Shown here piece by piece: positions 36,483 through 46,732 of a stretch of DNA of 64,000 nucleotides. The DNA is taken from NCBI RefSeq assembly GCF_002252585.1, contig NZ_NQLD01000004.1; one strand, given 5' to 3'. Positions within the stretch are counted from its first letter, which is position 1, and each line of letters opens with the position of its first letter. This DNA comes from Methanocatella intestini. Its GTDB lineage: Archaea > Methanobacteriota > Methanobacteria > Methanobacteriales > Methanobacteriaceae. A model generated the notes under the pieces. That model did no database searches. It was given only the letters and a program-made list of their open reading frames with translations, and was not told the DNA's origin. The translations under genes and the position numbers were made by a program.

Positions 36483-37544
36483 TTAAGCTATTTCATATCT
36501 TAAAATAGCTGCCATACTTCCCAAACCCTTAAGTTGCTCTCCACCTTCATGCTGGCTACTGATAACCATCACTTCACCATTCATATTTTCAACCATGTCC
36601 ATTAAATTTCCCATGTCATTATTGGCTACTGCAGAATCCAATATTAATAATTGTTTAACTGCACCAAGGTTTATTGCTTTAACAGTTTCTTTTTCACCAT
36701 AAGCCACCTTAGATGAATTTTTACCAATTTCTTCAAGAAGATGGTTAATAGCAACCATTTCACTAGCTACCCTATTTTCCACAGTTAATTTCTCAACTGT
36801 TCCTTTTTTAAGAACTTCATGAATTCCAACTCTTCCTCCAGAACCAGTACTTTCAATAACAGCCTTAGCAGCCAGATCCTTATGTTTATTTTTAATATAA
36901 TCATAAAAATCATTTTTAACAAAACCCGGCCCTGCAACTACAATATTTTGAATATCATTGAATTTGTTAACTGATTCAATGACTTTTTCATAAAATTGAG
37001 CAATTGCTTTTGAGCGATTTTTATCCACAATACGTTTTCCTGAAACTGCACCTTTAATCGGACCGTAATATTCAATACCGAATTGTCTCATTAAACCTAA
37101 AGTAGCTGTGTCATCTTCTAAAAGAACAATAATTGCAGCTAATTTTTTAGATGCTTCAATAGCCTGATTAAGTCTTTTTAATGCCCAATTCGCCCATCTT
37201 TCTTTTTTAATGGTTATTGGAGTGTTGAGTTTAACTTCAACTGTATGGTGTGAACCTAAAGGAATAAGGTCTTCCGGACCTTTTGTAATTACCCCAGTAA
37301 ACCTTAATTTTCCAGTAAAAATATGAAAAGTAATATTTTCAACATCAATTCTTAAAGTGAATGTTTTTTTAACTCCCCTATCACTTCTTAACTTATCTCC
37401 GGTATTGTCCTGAATACGTCGGGTAGTTTTAGAGGATATGCTGTCTCCAACTTCTACAATATGAGATAAATGCCATAAATCATCAAGGGTTTCTGGAACT
37501 AATGTTACAATTCCTTCTTTTTTATCTTGTTTTACAATTTTCAT
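36483..37544 (-). CDS. pelA: Pelota (aPelota), ribosome rescue factor
   Basis: 353 residues with the three pelota domains: an N-terminal Sm-like domain (MKIVKQDKKEGIVTLVPETL), a central domain, and a C-terminal eRF1-like domain ending SMAAILRYEIA. It lacks a GGQ motif, as expected. With aEF1A and ABCE1 it releases stalled ribosomes. It is divergent from tyrA with about 50 bp between starts. Confidence 0.94.
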   Translation of the reverse strand: MKIVKQDKKEGIVTLVPETLDDLWHLSHIVEVGDSISSKTTRRIQDNTGDKLRSDRGVKKTFTLRIDVENITFHIFTGKLRFTGVITKGPEDLIPLGSHHTVEVKLNTPITIKKERWANWALKRLNQAIEASKKLAAIIVLLEDDTATLGLMRQFGIEYYGPIKGAVSGKRIVDKNRSKAIAQFYEKVIESVNKFNDIQNIVVAGPGFVKNDFYDYIKNKHKDLAAKAVIESTGSGGRVGIHEVLKKGTVEKLTVENRVASEMVAINHLLEEIGKNSSKVAYGEKETVKAINLGAVKQLLILDSAVANNDMGNLMDMVENMNGEVMVISSQHEGGEQLKGLGSMAAILRYEIA

Positions 37545-37599
37545 ATTTTCACATCTTAATTATTTATATATCTGATAACTTAAATTATTAATGATTAAA

Positions 37600-38901
37600 A
37601 TGAAAGTTGGAATAATAGGTGGAAGTGACGGTTTGGGAAAAACCCTCATTTACTTTTTAAGAGATGATTTTGACGTGATCATAAGTGCAAGAGATCACAA
37701 GAAAGGAAGAACAATAGCTAATGAATTAGGTATTGAATATATTGAATCAAACACACAGTTAGCTGAAATGTGTGATGTGGTAATTGTATCTGTCCCTATT
37801 CATTTCACTCCTGACGTTATTCGTGAAGTGGCTCCGTTTATGAGAAAAGAATCCTTAATGGTTGATGTAACATCCGTTAAAGAAATTCCAAGCCAAACTA
37901 TGAAAGAATCATTACCTGATGATGTAGAATATCTTCCAACACATCCAATATTTGGTCCGAGAACTACCGAACTTGATAATCAGGTAATTGTTTTAACTCC
38001 TGATAAAAAAGGAAAATGGTTCGACAGAATCTACAGTTATTTAGATAGTAAAAATATGAGAATAATTGAAACTACTGCTAAAAAACATGATTATATGATG
38101 AGTATTGTTCAAGTTTTAACTCATTTTTCATTTATTTCAACTGCATCAGCTATGGAAAAGCTGAAAGTAGATATTGGAGAAACTGAAGACTTTGAAAGTC
38201 CGATTTACAATCTTATGATCGATATGATTGCAAGGATTGTAGCACAAAATCCTTATTTAACCTATTACATCCAATCAATGAATAATAACGGTCCGAAAAT
38301 AAGAAATACTTTTGCAGAGGCAGTTAACGAACTTAGAGATGTTATAAATAATGGTGATGAAGAAAAATTTGTTGATTTAGCCATTAAAGCTACCAAAAAT
38401 ATGGGAGATATCCGAGGAGCATTAGGTAGAAGTGATAAAGCCATTAATTCACTAAATCATGAACATAGCTTACTAAACCAGTCAATCGGTAAGGAAATTG
38501 GCCTGAAACATATTTATTCAGGAAAAATCCATGTGGGAATTTTAGAAAAAGTTGATAAAGATACAGCTATCTTAAAAAATGGAAATAAAACTAAAAAATT
38601 AGTTGTAGCAAACATTGAAGTTTTAAGTGACAGCGAACTTTATGACTGGAAAGTCAGGAATTTAAATAATAAAACCGAATCAATAAGCTGTGTTTTCCCA
38701 ATACGTGTTGATAAACATGTTATTTTAGATACAATAACTAATTTAGACAATATAATTGATGCAAAAATCACGGATATTTATCAGGGTCCTCAAATTAAAA
38801 AAGATGATGTCAGTTTAACTTTTGAGGTCACTGGCCTTTACAAAGACAGCATTGAAAATGTTAAATCATTGCTAACCGGATTTGGTGGAATCATAAGATA
38901 A
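37600..38901 (+). CDS. tyrA: Prephenate dehydrogenase (TyrA) with C-terminal extension
   Basis: Oxidative decarboxylation of prephenate in tyrosine synthesis. The NAD-binding motif GIIGGSDGLGKTL is at the N-terminus, the THPIFGPR segment holds the active-site His, and an all-helical dehydrogenase domain follows to about residue 285. The last 150 residues (KIHVGILEKVDKDTAILKNG onward) form a separate domain that may be regulatory. The ATG at 37591 is also in frame, but TGATT before 37600 looks like the ribosome site. Confidence 0.88.
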   Translation: MKVGIIGGSDGLGKTLIYFLRDDFDVIISARDHKKGRTIANELGIEYIESNTQLAEMCDVVIVSVPIHFTPDVIREVAPFMRKESLMVDVTSVKEIPSQTMKESLPDDVEYLPTHPIFGPRTTELDNQVIVLTPDKKGKWFDRIYSYLDSKNMRIIETTAKKHDYMMSIVQVLTHFSFISTASAMEKLKVDIGETEDFESPIYNLMIDMIARIVAQNPYLTYYIQSMNNNGPKIRNTFAEAVNELRDVINNGDEEKFVDLAIKATKNMGDIRGALGRSDKAINSLNHEHSLLNQSIGKEIGLKHIYSGKIHVGILEKVDKDTAILKNGNKTKKLVVANIEVLSDSELYDWKVRNLNNKTESISCVFPIRVDKHVILDTITNLDNIIDAKITDIYQGPQIKKDDVSLTFEVTGLYKDSIENVKSLLTGFGGIIR

Positions 38902-39100
38902 ATTAGTTCGTTTGAATGTATACGAAACAAATTCATTATTCGAATACATCTCCAAATTACTTATTTTTTAAAAATAATATATTATACTTGTTAATTTTAA
39001 AAATAAAATTTTAAAAAAAATATATTAAACTATTGAAAATAAATTACTTCTTTTTTAAATAAATCAAATACAATAATCAATTTTATGTTTTACACTTGAA

Positions 39101-39157
39101 CCGAAAGCTTTATATAGTAATACATATCAATATATAATTGTTTCTAAGAAAAGAAAC
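39101..39157 (+). promoter_or_regulatory. cdc48 promoter and leader hairpin
   Basis: BRE-like CCGAAA (39101-39106) and TATA box CTTTATATA (39108-39116). The expected start of transcription, near 39140, coincides with an inverted repeat GTTTCT (39140-39145) / AGAAAC (39152-39157). The leader to the ATG is about 140 nt. The rest of 38902-39281 holds no gene that I can support. Confidence 0.65.
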
Positions 39158-39281
39158 ATAAAATAAGCAAAAAGAAAATTATTATATTATTTTTATTATT
39201 TAGTGAATTTAAAGGAATTTATCCTAAGCATGTAGTTTTTTAAAGCTATATAATGCGCCATTTAAAAAAGGAGATGATAAT

Positions 39282-41474
39282 ATGGCACAAAATGAAATTA
39301 CTTTAAAAGTAGCTGAAGCTCTTTCACAAAGAGATATTGGTCAAGGAATCGCAAGATTAGACCCGAAAACTATGAATGATCTCGGAATTAATGAAAGAGA
39401 CCTTATTGAAATTACTGGTGAGAAAAAAACAGCAGCAATTGCCCTACCTTCACAGACAGACATTGGTCTTGGAGTAATAAGAATTGACGGATTAGTTCGT
39501 AAAAACTCAGGAGCAACCATCGGCGGGGAAGTAACTATCAAAAAAGCACAAGCTATTGAAGCTAAAAAAGTTGTTCTTGCACCAACTGAAAATAACATTC
39601 GTGTACAAGGAGATGTACGTGGATTATTCCAAGGAAAAGCAATGGTTCAAGGAGATATCATAGGATCTCAAATCAGAACCAGGCCAGCAAGTATGGGAAT
39701 GGGCTTTGACAGCATATTTAACGATTTAATGGATTTCTCACCAATGAAAGAAATTAAATTTGCTGTAGTATCTACCAAACCGGCAGGAATCGTTGTAGTT
39801 GGACCAAATACAGAAGTAGAATTACATGAAAGTCCAGTAGATGTATCCAACATCGAAGGTGTAACTAATTTAGTTGATGTAAGCTATGAAGATATCGGTG
39901 GTCTTAAAGAAGAAGTTAAAAAAGTCAGAGAAATGATTGAAATTCCTCTTAAAAGACCAGAACTCTTTGATAAATTAGGAATTGCGCCTCCAAAAGGAGT
40001 ATTGATGCACGGACCACCAGGTACAGGAAAAACATTACTGGCTAAAGCTGTAGCTAGTGAAAGTGATGCTCATTTCATTGCAATAAATGGGCCTGAAATC
40101 ATGAGCAAATATGTCGGCGGATCTGAAGAAAACTTAAGGGAATACTTTGAAGAAGCAGAAGAAAACGCTCCATCAATCATATTCATTGATGAATTAGATG
40201 CTATTGCTCCAAAAAGAGAAGATACTCAAGGTGAAACTGAAAGAAGAACAGTAGCTCAACTTTTAACCTTAATGGACGGTCTTAAATCCAGAGGCCAAGT
40301 TGTTGTTATCGGTGCAACTAACAGGCCAGATTCTCTTGATCAAGCATTAAGAAGACCTGGAAGATTCGACCGTGAAATTGAAATTGGTGTTCCTGATGCT
40401 GAAGAAAGGGAAGAAATCCTTGAAATCCATACCAGGAATATGCCTCTTGCAGAGGATGTAGACTTACATAAAATAGCCGGTATAACTCACGGATTCGTAG
40501 GAGCAGACTTGGAATCATTATGTAAAGAAGCAGCAATGAGAGTAGTCAGAAGAATCATTCCTGAAATCAAAAACGATGAAGAGATTCCAGAAGAAGTTCT
40601 TAAAAAAATTGTTGTTACAAGTGATGACTTCAAATCAGCTTTAAAAGAAATTCAACCTTCTGCATTAAGAGAAGTTCTTGTACAAGTTCCTGATGTTAAA
40701 TGGGATGACGTAGGTGGACTTGATGATGTCAAACAAGAGTTAAAAGAAGCTGTTGAATGGCCATTAAAACATCCTGAAAAATTCGAAAAATTCGGTGTAA
40801 GACCACCAAAAGGAACCTTGCTTTACGGAGTTCCAGGTACAGGAAAAACATTACTTGCAAAAGCAGTAGCTAGTGAAAGTGAAGCCAATTTCATCTCTGT
40901 TAAAGGTCCTGAACTGCTATCCAAATGGGTAGGAGAATCTGAACAAGGTGTAAGAGAAGTATTTAGAAAAGCAAAACAAACTGCACCTACTGTAATATTC
41001 TTCGATGAAATCGATTCAATTGCAAGTACCCGTAGTGCAAATGACAGTGACAGTGGAGTAACTAAAAGAGTAGTAAACCAATTATTAACTGAAATGGACG
41101 GTTTAGAAGAACTTGAAGACGTTGCAATCATTGCGGCAACCAACAGACCGGACATATTGGATGCAGGTTTAATGAGACCGGGAAGATTTGACAGACATAT
41201 CAAAGTTGATTTACCAAATGAAGAAGCCAGATTATCTATCTTCAAAGTACATACTGAAGGTATGCCATTAGCTGATGATGTAAGTCTTGAAAAATTAGCT
41301 AAACAAACTGACGGATATGTCGGAGCAGATATTGAAGCAGTATGCCGTGAAGCAGCAATGTTAACTTTAAGAAATGACCTTGATGCTGAAAACGTACCTA
41401 ACAAATACTTCAAAGAAGCTCTTGAAAAAGTCAAACCGTCTAACAATCCTGGAGACCAGGTTCAATACATTTAG
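39282..41474 (+). CDS. cdc48: Cdc48/VCP/p97-type AAA ATPase
   Basis: 730 residues: an N-domain (double-psi barrel, 1-190), then D1 with GPPGTGKT at 244-251 and FIDELDAIAP, then D2 with GVPGTGKT at 516-523 and FFDEIDSIA. It unfolds proteins, in archaea often for the 20S proteasome. The C-terminus ends VQYI, close to but not an exact HbYX proteasome-docking motif. A GGAGATGAT ribosome site and a strong promoter point to high expression. It is monocistronic, with a good terminator behind. Confidence 0.95.
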   Translation: MAQNEITLKVAEALSQRDIGQGIARLDPKTMNDLGINERDLIEITGEKKTAAIALPSQTDIGLGVIRIDGLVRKNSGATIGGEVTIKKAQAIEAKKVVLAPTENNIRVQGDVRGLFQGKAMVQGDIIGSQIRTRPASMGMGFDSIFNDLMDFSPMKEIKFAVVSTKPAGIVVVGPNTEVELHESPVDVSNIEGVTNLVDVSYEDIGGLKEEVKKVREMIEIPLKRPELFDKLGIAPPKGVLMHGPPGTGKTLLAKAVASESDAHFIAINGPEIMSKYVGGSEENLREYFEEAEENAPSIIFIDELDAIAPKREDTQGETERRTVAQLLTLMDGLKSRGQVVVIGATNRPDSLDQALRRPGRFDREIEIGVPDAEEREEILEIHTRNMPLAEDVDLHKIAGITHGFVGADLESLCKEAAMRVVRRIIPEIKNDEEIPEEVLKKIVVTSDDFKSALKEIQPSALREVLVQVPDVKWDDVGGLDDVKQELKEAVEWPLKHPEKFEKFGVRPPKGTLLYGVPGTGKTLLAKAVASESEANFISVKGPELLSKWVGESEQGVREVFRKAKQTAPTVIFFDEIDSIASTRSANDSDSGVTKRVVNQLLTEMDGLEELEDVAIIAATNRPDILDAGLMRPGRFDRHIKVDLPNEEARLSIFKVHTEGMPLADDVSLEKLAKQTDGYVGADIEAVCREAAMLTLRNDLDAENVPNKYFKEALEKVKPSNNPGDQVQYI

Positions 41475-41506
41475 ATAAGGAAGATTAAATTTCTTCCTTA
41501 TTTTTT
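41475..41506 (+). terminator. Terminator after cdc48
   Basis: ATAAGGAAGA (41475-41484) pairs perfectly with TCTTCCTTAT (41492-41501), followed by a T run. Confidence 0.85.
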
Positions 41507-41591
41507 ATAGAATATTATCTCTTTTTAGCTATATTAAAGTTGAGTTATTTATTGAAATAAACAACCCAATTTAACCCATTTACCATCAGAT

Positions 41592-41654
41592 GCAGATATT
41601 TTCAATCTTCAGCACTTTGTCGATAGTTCAAGCCCAATTTTAATCTATATCTGC
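41592..41654. other. Possible structured element between cdc48 and mmp8
   Basis: GCAGATAT (41592-41599) and ATATCTGC (41647-41654) enclose about 47 nt of higher GC than the surrounding DNA. It could be a small RNA or a chance inverted repeat. The strand is unclear and no known RNA family is recognised. Confidence 0.25.
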
Positions 41655-41764
41655 TGTTATAAAAGAAAAAATACAATAAAAGTTTTACCCAAATCTTCCC
41701 CCTTTTTTTAAAAATTCATAATAAATAGTAAATTTTAACCTATTGATTAACTAATATAAAAATC

Positions 41765-42598
41765 ATGAGTGAACATATTGTTGAAGCAATCGGACTAAGT
41801 AAAGTAACCATAAAAGAGGGTAAAGTAATTGATGTTAGTGAACCTAAACTAGATTACTGTCCTTTATTTCACCACCACAGAGGAATGGAAAAAATAACTA
41901 AAGAAGCTATTTGGGACAACATACAATTCAGAATCGATGATTTTGGAATGTGTACTCCAAATAGAAAACTTAGAATGAAAGATTTCCTTTCTTTTGGAAT
42001 TTCAGAAATTATGTCTACATTAATTGAAGAAAATGCAATAGACTGTGCAGTAATGGTTTGTGAAGGTTGCGGAACATTAATAGTAACTGAAAGTGAATTA
42101 GTTCAAGGTATTGGAGGGAGAGTCTCAGGACTTGTTAAAACCAGCCCGATTCCTGAATTGTTTGACCAATTAGGTGCAGAAAATATTTTAGAACCTGAAA
42201 CTGCTAAAATTGATCAGACTGAAGGAATCAAATTAGCTATTGAACATGGTTATAAAAACATAGCTGTAACAATAACATTAGCTCAGGACTGTCTTAAAAT
42301 CCAAGAACTTAAAAAAGCACACCCTGATGTAAATATTTACACATTTGTTGTACATACAAGTAATAGAACAAAAGAGGAAGCTAGAATTCTTTTTGATGCC
42401 TGTGATGTTGCAACTGCCTGTGCATCTAAATACATTAGAGAAATTGGAGATGCTGAAAGCCTAAAAACTGTCGGCCAATCAATCCCAATTTATTCAAAAA
42501 CCGAAGATGGTAAAAAATTCTTAGAAATGAGATTAGAAAAAATTGGAGGAGAAAAACCTAAAAAAGAGAATCCAGACTTACCTAATCCATTAATATAA
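41765..42598 (+). CDS. Methanogenesis marker protein 8 (DUF2099)
   Basis: 277 residues matching the methanogen-specific marker 8 family: LDYCPLFHHHRGMEKITKEA near residue 30, a cysteine-rich VMVCEGCGTLIVTESELVQG near 98, and FDACDVATACASKYIREI late. The function is unknown, but it is found in methanogens and linked with methanogenesis. The conserved Cys/His residues suggest metal or Fe-S binding. thiC follows after 21 bp and lig directly after it. Confidence 0.85.
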   Translation: MSEHIVEAIGLSKVTIKEGKVIDVSEPKLDYCPLFHHHRGMEKITKEAIWDNIQFRIDDFGMCTPNRKLRMKDFLSFGISEIMSTLIEENAIDCAVMVCEGCGTLIVTESELVQGIGGRVSGLVKTSPIPELFDQLGAENILEPETAKIDQTEGIKLAIEHGYKNIAVTITLAQDCLKIQELKKAHPDVNIYTFVVHTSNRTKEEARILFDACDVATACASKYIREIGDAESLKTVGQSIPIYSKTEDGKKFLEMRLEKIGGEKPKKENPDLPNPLI

Positions 42599-42619
42599 AT
42601 TAAATTATGGGGGAAAACA

Positions 42620-43894
42620 TTGACACAAAAAAGTGAAGCTCAAAAAGGCAATATTACACCAGAAATGGAAGTTGTTGCTCATGATGAAAATATAAATGTT
42701 AACAAACTAGCTAAATTAATTGCTGATGGAAAAGTTGTAATTCCTAAAAATATCAACGGTCATTCAAAAGCCTGCGGAATTGGTGATGGTCTTAAAACTA
42801 AAATCAATGCAAACATCGGTTCCTCAAGTAAAATTGATGATATTGAATTGGAAATAAATAAAGCTAAATTGGCTCAGGAATATGGTGCAGATGCATTAAT
42901 GGATTTATCTACAGGATCTGATTTGACAACATTCAGGAAAAAAATAATGGATGCAGTAGACATAACTATTGGAACAGTGCCTATTTACGAAGCAGGAGTT
43001 ATTACACTTAATAAAAACAAAGAAATCATTGACATGGATCCTGATGACCTTTTTAAAGCTATTGAAAATCAGGCAAAAGAAGGTGTGGATTTCATGACCC
43101 TTCACTGTGGAATTACCAAAGATTTAGTTGAAAAATTAGAAAAAGCTAAAAGGATGATGGGAATTGTAAGCAGAGGAGGAACTTTCCTTGCATCATGGAT
43201 TAAACATAATGGTCAGGAAAACCCGTTATATGAAAATTACGATTATCTTCTTGAGCTGTCCTATGAATACGACATTACATTGTCATTAGGTGACGGATTA
43301 AGACCTGGATGCTTAAGTGATGCCAGTGACATTCCACAAATTCAGGAGCTTGTTAATTTAGGAGGTCTTGTTAAAAGGGCTCAGGATGCAAATGTTCAGG
43401 TAATGGTTGAAGGCCCCGGACATATGCCTTTAAACCAGATTAAAGCAAATATGGAAATACAAAAAACCATCTGCTATGGAGCTCCATTTTATGTTTTAGG
43501 CCCTCTTGTAACTGATTTGGCACCAGGTTATGACCATATTACAGGAGCTATCGGAGGAGCAATAGCTGCAAGTAGCGGAGCTAACTTCTTATGTTATGTA
43601 ACTCCTGCAGAACACTTATCCTTACCTTCTCTTGAAGATGTTAAAGAAGGAGTGATTGCATCTAAAATAGCTGCTGAAGCTGCTGATGTTGCTAAAGGAC
43701 TTGAATCTGCATGGGAAAGAGAACGTGAAATGGGAAAAGCACGTAAAGAATTTGATTGGGAAAAACAGTTTGAACTTGCATTTGACCATTCCAAACCTCG
43801 CAGTTACAGAAACAAATGTGAACTTGACGATGAAGAAATGTGTGCAATGTGCGGAGAATATTGTGCAGTAAAAATAGCTAAAGGCGACTTTTAA
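42620..43894 (+). CDS. thiC: Phosphomethylpyrimidine synthase ThiC
   Basis: Radical SAM enzyme turning aminoimidazole ribotide into the thiamine pyrimidine. 424 residues. Core segments GTVPIYEAGV, DFMTLHCGITK, RGGTFLASW, SLGDGLRPGCLSDA and VEGPGHMPLNQI are conserved. The C-terminal cluster site reads CAMCGEYC, three cysteines in CxxCxxxC spacing. The start is TTG at 42620 after a strong GGGGGA site. No thiamine riboswitch fold was seen in the 21-bp gap upstream. It is co-directional with mmp8 and abuts lig. Confidence 0.95.
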   Translation: MTQKSEAQKGNITPEMEVVAHDENINVNKLAKLIADGKVVIPKNINGHSKACGIGDGLKTKINANIGSSSKIDDIELEINKAKLAQEYGADALMDLSTGSDLTTFRKKIMDAVDITIGTVPIYEAGVITLNKNKEIIDMDPDDLFKAIENQAKEGVDFMTLHCGITKDLVEKLEKAKRMMGIVSRGGTFLASWIKHNGQENPLYENYDYLLELSYEYDITLSLGDGLRPGCLSDASDIPQIQELVNLGGLVKRAQDANVQVMVEGPGHMPLNQIKANMEIQKTICYGAPFYVLGPLVTDLAPGYDHITGAIGGAIAASSGANFLCYVTPAEHLSLPSLEDVKEGVIASKIAAEAADVAKGLESAWEREREMGKARKEFDWEKQFELAFDHSKPRSYRNKCELDDEEMCAMCGEYCAVKIAKGDF

Positions 43895-45550
43895 ATGAAA
43901 TATCAGGAATTAGTAGATGTATATTCTGCTCTGGAAAATACAACTAAAAGACTGGAAAAAACAGAGATTATATCTGATTTTTTATTAAAATTAGACAGTA
44001 CTACTCTTGAACAAGTAGGTTTACTAATATTAGGCAGTGTATTTCCTGCCTGGAGTGATAAAGAAATAGGAATCGGAAATAAATTGGTTATGCAGGCTGT
44101 CGGTGAAGCTGTAGGAGTTACACCGGACAAAGTTGAAGATGCAGTTCGCGATCATGGTGACATTGGACTTGCATGTATTAGTTTATATGCTAAAAAATCA
44201 CAAACTACATTTTTTTCCCAGCCTTTAACAATAGATTTTGTATTTAAAAGCTTAAGAAAGCTTTCTGAAAAAAGCGGAGCCAGATCAACAAAACGTAAAA
44301 TCGACATAATTTTAGAAATGCTGTCTCAGGCTTCAGCCAGTGAAGCAAAATATTTAACACGAACTATTCTTGAAGAACTTAGAATTGGTGTTGGAGAAGG
44401 TGTTGTAAGAGATGCAATAGCCCAGGCATTCAATATTGACAAAACAGTTGTTGAGAGAGCTATGATGCTTACAAATGATTTAGGTTTAATAGCTGTTGTT
44501 GCAAAAGAAAAAGGAGAAGCAGGACTTAAAGAGTTAAACTTAACTCCGGGAACTCCTGTAAAACCTATGCTTGCACAGCTTGCACCGCCAATTCCTGAAA
44601 TCATCAGTGAAATGGGCGTTGCTATCTGTGAAACCAAATATGACGGAATCCGTCTTCAGGTACACAGACACGGCGATGAAATAAAAATATTCACAAGAAG
44701 ACTTGAAAACATTACCCATGCACTGCCTGAAATTGTAGATTTGTTTAATGAATACCTTCCTCATGAAGATTATATTGTAGAAGGGGAAGTAATAGCTACA
44801 AGAGATGGAAAACCTTTATCTTTCCAGAATATCCTTCATAGGGTCAGAAGAAAACACAATATCGATGAAGCTATGGAACAGGTTCCTCTAAAAGTTTTCC
44901 TGTTTGATTTATTATATTATATAGTTCCAATGATAGATGAACCTCTGCTTAAAAGAAGAAAAAAACTTGAAGAAATTGTCAACACCACACCTGATGAAAT
45001 CAATTTAAGCAATATGGTTTATGGAACTCCAGATACTGTTAAAGAAGTGGAAAATCTATTTGAATTATCCCTGGCTCAACATCATGAAGGAATAATGATT
45101 AAAGATGCTGGAGAACCTTATATTCCCGGACTTCGTGGTAAAAAAATGCTTAAATATAAAGCAGAACCTGAAACATTAGATATGGTTGTTGTTGGGGGAA
45201 CCTACGGTATCGGTAAAAGAGGAGATTTTGTCGGATCCTATTTAGTGTCTCTACGTGATGAAGACAACAATTTAAAAACAGTTGCTTATGTAGCTACAGG
45301 TCTTGATGATGCTACCTTAGAATACCTTACTAAAAAAATGAAAGAATATGAACTATCTACAAAAGGCAGAGAAATCGTTGTAGAACCTAAAATCGTATTG
45401 GAAGTGGCATTTAGTGAAATTGTTAAAAGTCCTGAATATGAAACCGGATACTCCCTGCGTTTCCCTGTTGTTAAAAATATTAGAAAAGACAAAGGAATAA
45501 ATGATATTGATACAGTTGAAAGGTTGCTTTCAATGTATGAAACTCAATAA
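43895..45550 (+). CDS. lig: ATP-dependent DNA ligase
   Basis: 551 residues: an N-terminal DNA-binding domain, the adenylation domain with motif I ETKYDGIRLQ (catalytic Lys about residue 248) and EGEVIA, and a C-terminal OB domain with LDMVVVGGTYGIGKR. It seals Okazaki fragments and repair nicks. The ATG follows the thiC stop with no gap. The last 7 bases overlap the convergent transporter gene. Confidence 0.95.
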   Translation: MKYQELVDVYSALENTTKRLEKTEIISDFLLKLDSTTLEQVGLLILGSVFPAWSDKEIGIGNKLVMQAVGEAVGVTPDKVEDAVRDHGDIGLACISLYAKKSQTTFFSQPLTIDFVFKSLRKLSEKSGARSTKRKIDIILEMLSQASASEAKYLTRTILEELRIGVGEGVVRDAIAQAFNIDKTVVERAMMLTNDLGLIAVVAKEKGEAGLKELNLTPGTPVKPMLAQLAPPIPEIISEMGVAICETKYDGIRLQVHRHGDEIKIFTRRLENITHALPEIVDLFNEYLPHEDYIVEGEVIATRDGKPLSFQNILHRVRRKHNIDEAMEQVPLKVFLFDLLYYIVPMIDEPLLKRRKKLEEIVNTTPDEINLSNMVYGTPDTVKEVENLFELSLAQHHEGIMIKDAGEPYIPGLRGKKMLKYKAEPETLDMVVVGGTYGIGKRGDFVGSYLVSLRDEDNNLKTVAYVATGLDDATLEYLTKKMKEYELSTKGREIVVEPKIVLEVAFSEIVKSPEYETGYSLRFPVVKNIRKDKGINDIDTVERLLSMYETQ

Positions 45551-46182
45551 TCCTTCAAATCTTTTAGATTATGTATTACATGCCTTGTTAAAGGATATAC
45601 AACAACTTCATAAGCTGTTTTGAATAATGCCTGTGCCACAATCATAGTTAAAAGTGCAGATACAGGCATTGTTCCTAAAAATCCTATTGTAATGAATATA
45701 AGTGCATCCATTCCCTCACCAGCAAATGTAGATGAAATGCATCTGAAAAACAATTTATTTTCATATTTTCCTTTTAAGTAAACCATCAGTTTTGCATTTA
45801 TCAGTGAACCAATCAGATAAGCTGCAAAACTAGCTACCAATAATCTTAAAGTACTTCCCAGAACTGTATGGAAAGCGCCATCACCTGTAAAATATGCCGG
45901 AGCAGGTAAAAACATAGTTACATTATAACAGATTACAGCTATTAAATTCATGAAAAATCCCAAATAAATAGCTCTTCTGGCCTTTTTAAAACCATAACAT
46001 TCAGCAAGCACATCATTAACAATATAAATTAATGGAAAAATTATAACTCCACATGGTAAAGTTATCCAAAAAAATTCAAATGTTTTACTTGCAATTATGT
46101 TGGAAATGATTAATCCTGCACAAAATATTCCCACAAGTATTGCATATAAATCTGTTTTTGTCAAATCAGTGTTTTTAAACAT
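45544..46182 (-). CDS. yhhQ: Queuosine/preQ0-precursor transporter (YhhQ/VUT family)
   Basis: About six transmembrane helices. Family segments are YIVNDVLAECYGFKKARRAI, an SLINAKLMV region and SSTFAGEGMDALIF. YhhQ proteins import 7-deazaguanine precursors. In an archaeon the product would feed archaeosine, which fits the ArcS-like gene at 30511. An in-frame ATG at 46224 adds 14 residues, but MFKNTDLTKTDLYAI from 46182 is the natural start. It ends over the lig stop. Confidence 0.85.
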   Translation of the reverse strand: MFKNTDLTKTDLYAILVGIFCAGLIISNIIASKTFEFFWITLPCGVIIFPLIYIVNDVLAECYGFKKARRAIYLGFFMNLIAVICYNVTMFLPAPAYFTGDGAFHTVLGSTLRLLVASFAAYLIGSLINAKLMVYLKGKYENKLFFRCISSTFAGEGMDALIFITIGFLGTMPVSALLTMIVAQALFKTAYEVVVYPLTRHVIHNLKDLKDY

Positions 46183-46284
46183 ACATATTAAAATTATACT
46201 TTGATGTAAAAAAAGATTTTGCAAAACAATATTTTAAAATAAAAACCTATCAGCTATTTTTAAAATAAAAACCAAGATGAATTC

Positions 46285-46680
46285 ATGGAAATTACAGACG
46301 ATAAATTACTGAAAATAGCTCTGATAACTTCATTAATAGGTTTAATCGGTTTAATCATATTTACTCCATCAATTGAAGTTAAAAAAGTAGAAATTCAGGA
46401 TATAAACAGAGGGATGATTGATGAGGAAGTTAGCATTGAGGGTGTTGTCAGTGATGTTAAATCCTCAGCAAGTAAAAGCAGCTATTTTTTAACTGTCAAT
46501 GACGGAACTGGCCAGATGTCTTTAATAATCTTTGAAAGCCAATTAGCCCAGCTGGAAGACAATGGAATAGACATTGAAAGTTATAAAGGTAAAAAGGTTA
46601 ATGTTGCCGGAACAGTTACCCAGTACAATTCCCAGCTTGAGCTTATTTTATCAAGTGGAGATGATATAAAAATGGTTTGA
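46285..46680 (+). CDS. Membrane-anchored OB-fold protein
   Basis: 131 residues. One transmembrane helix (about 9-27, LLKIALITSLIGLIGLIIF) is followed by an OB-fold nucleic-acid-binding-type domain (EVSIEGVVSDVKSSASKSSY, LTVNDGTGQMSLIIF, KGKKVNVAGTVTQY). The topology suggests the domain faces outward or is tethered at the membrane. The function is unknown. The acyltransferase starts 52 bp downstream. Confidence 0.7.
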   Translation: MEITDDKLLKIALITSLIGLIGLIIFTPSIEVKKVEIQDINRGMIDEEVSIEGVVSDVKSSASKSSYFLTVNDGTGQMSLIIFESQLAQLEDNGIDIESYKGKKVNVAGTVTQYNSQLELILSSGDDIKMV

Positions 46681-46732
46681 CAGAAGTTTTTAATATTATT
46701 TGAAACTAAAATTATAGATAACTGGTGAAACT

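Noticed and set aside
42599..42619. Thiamine riboswitch before thiC
   Set aside because: Only 21 bp separate mmp8 and thiC, and they hold only the ribosome site.
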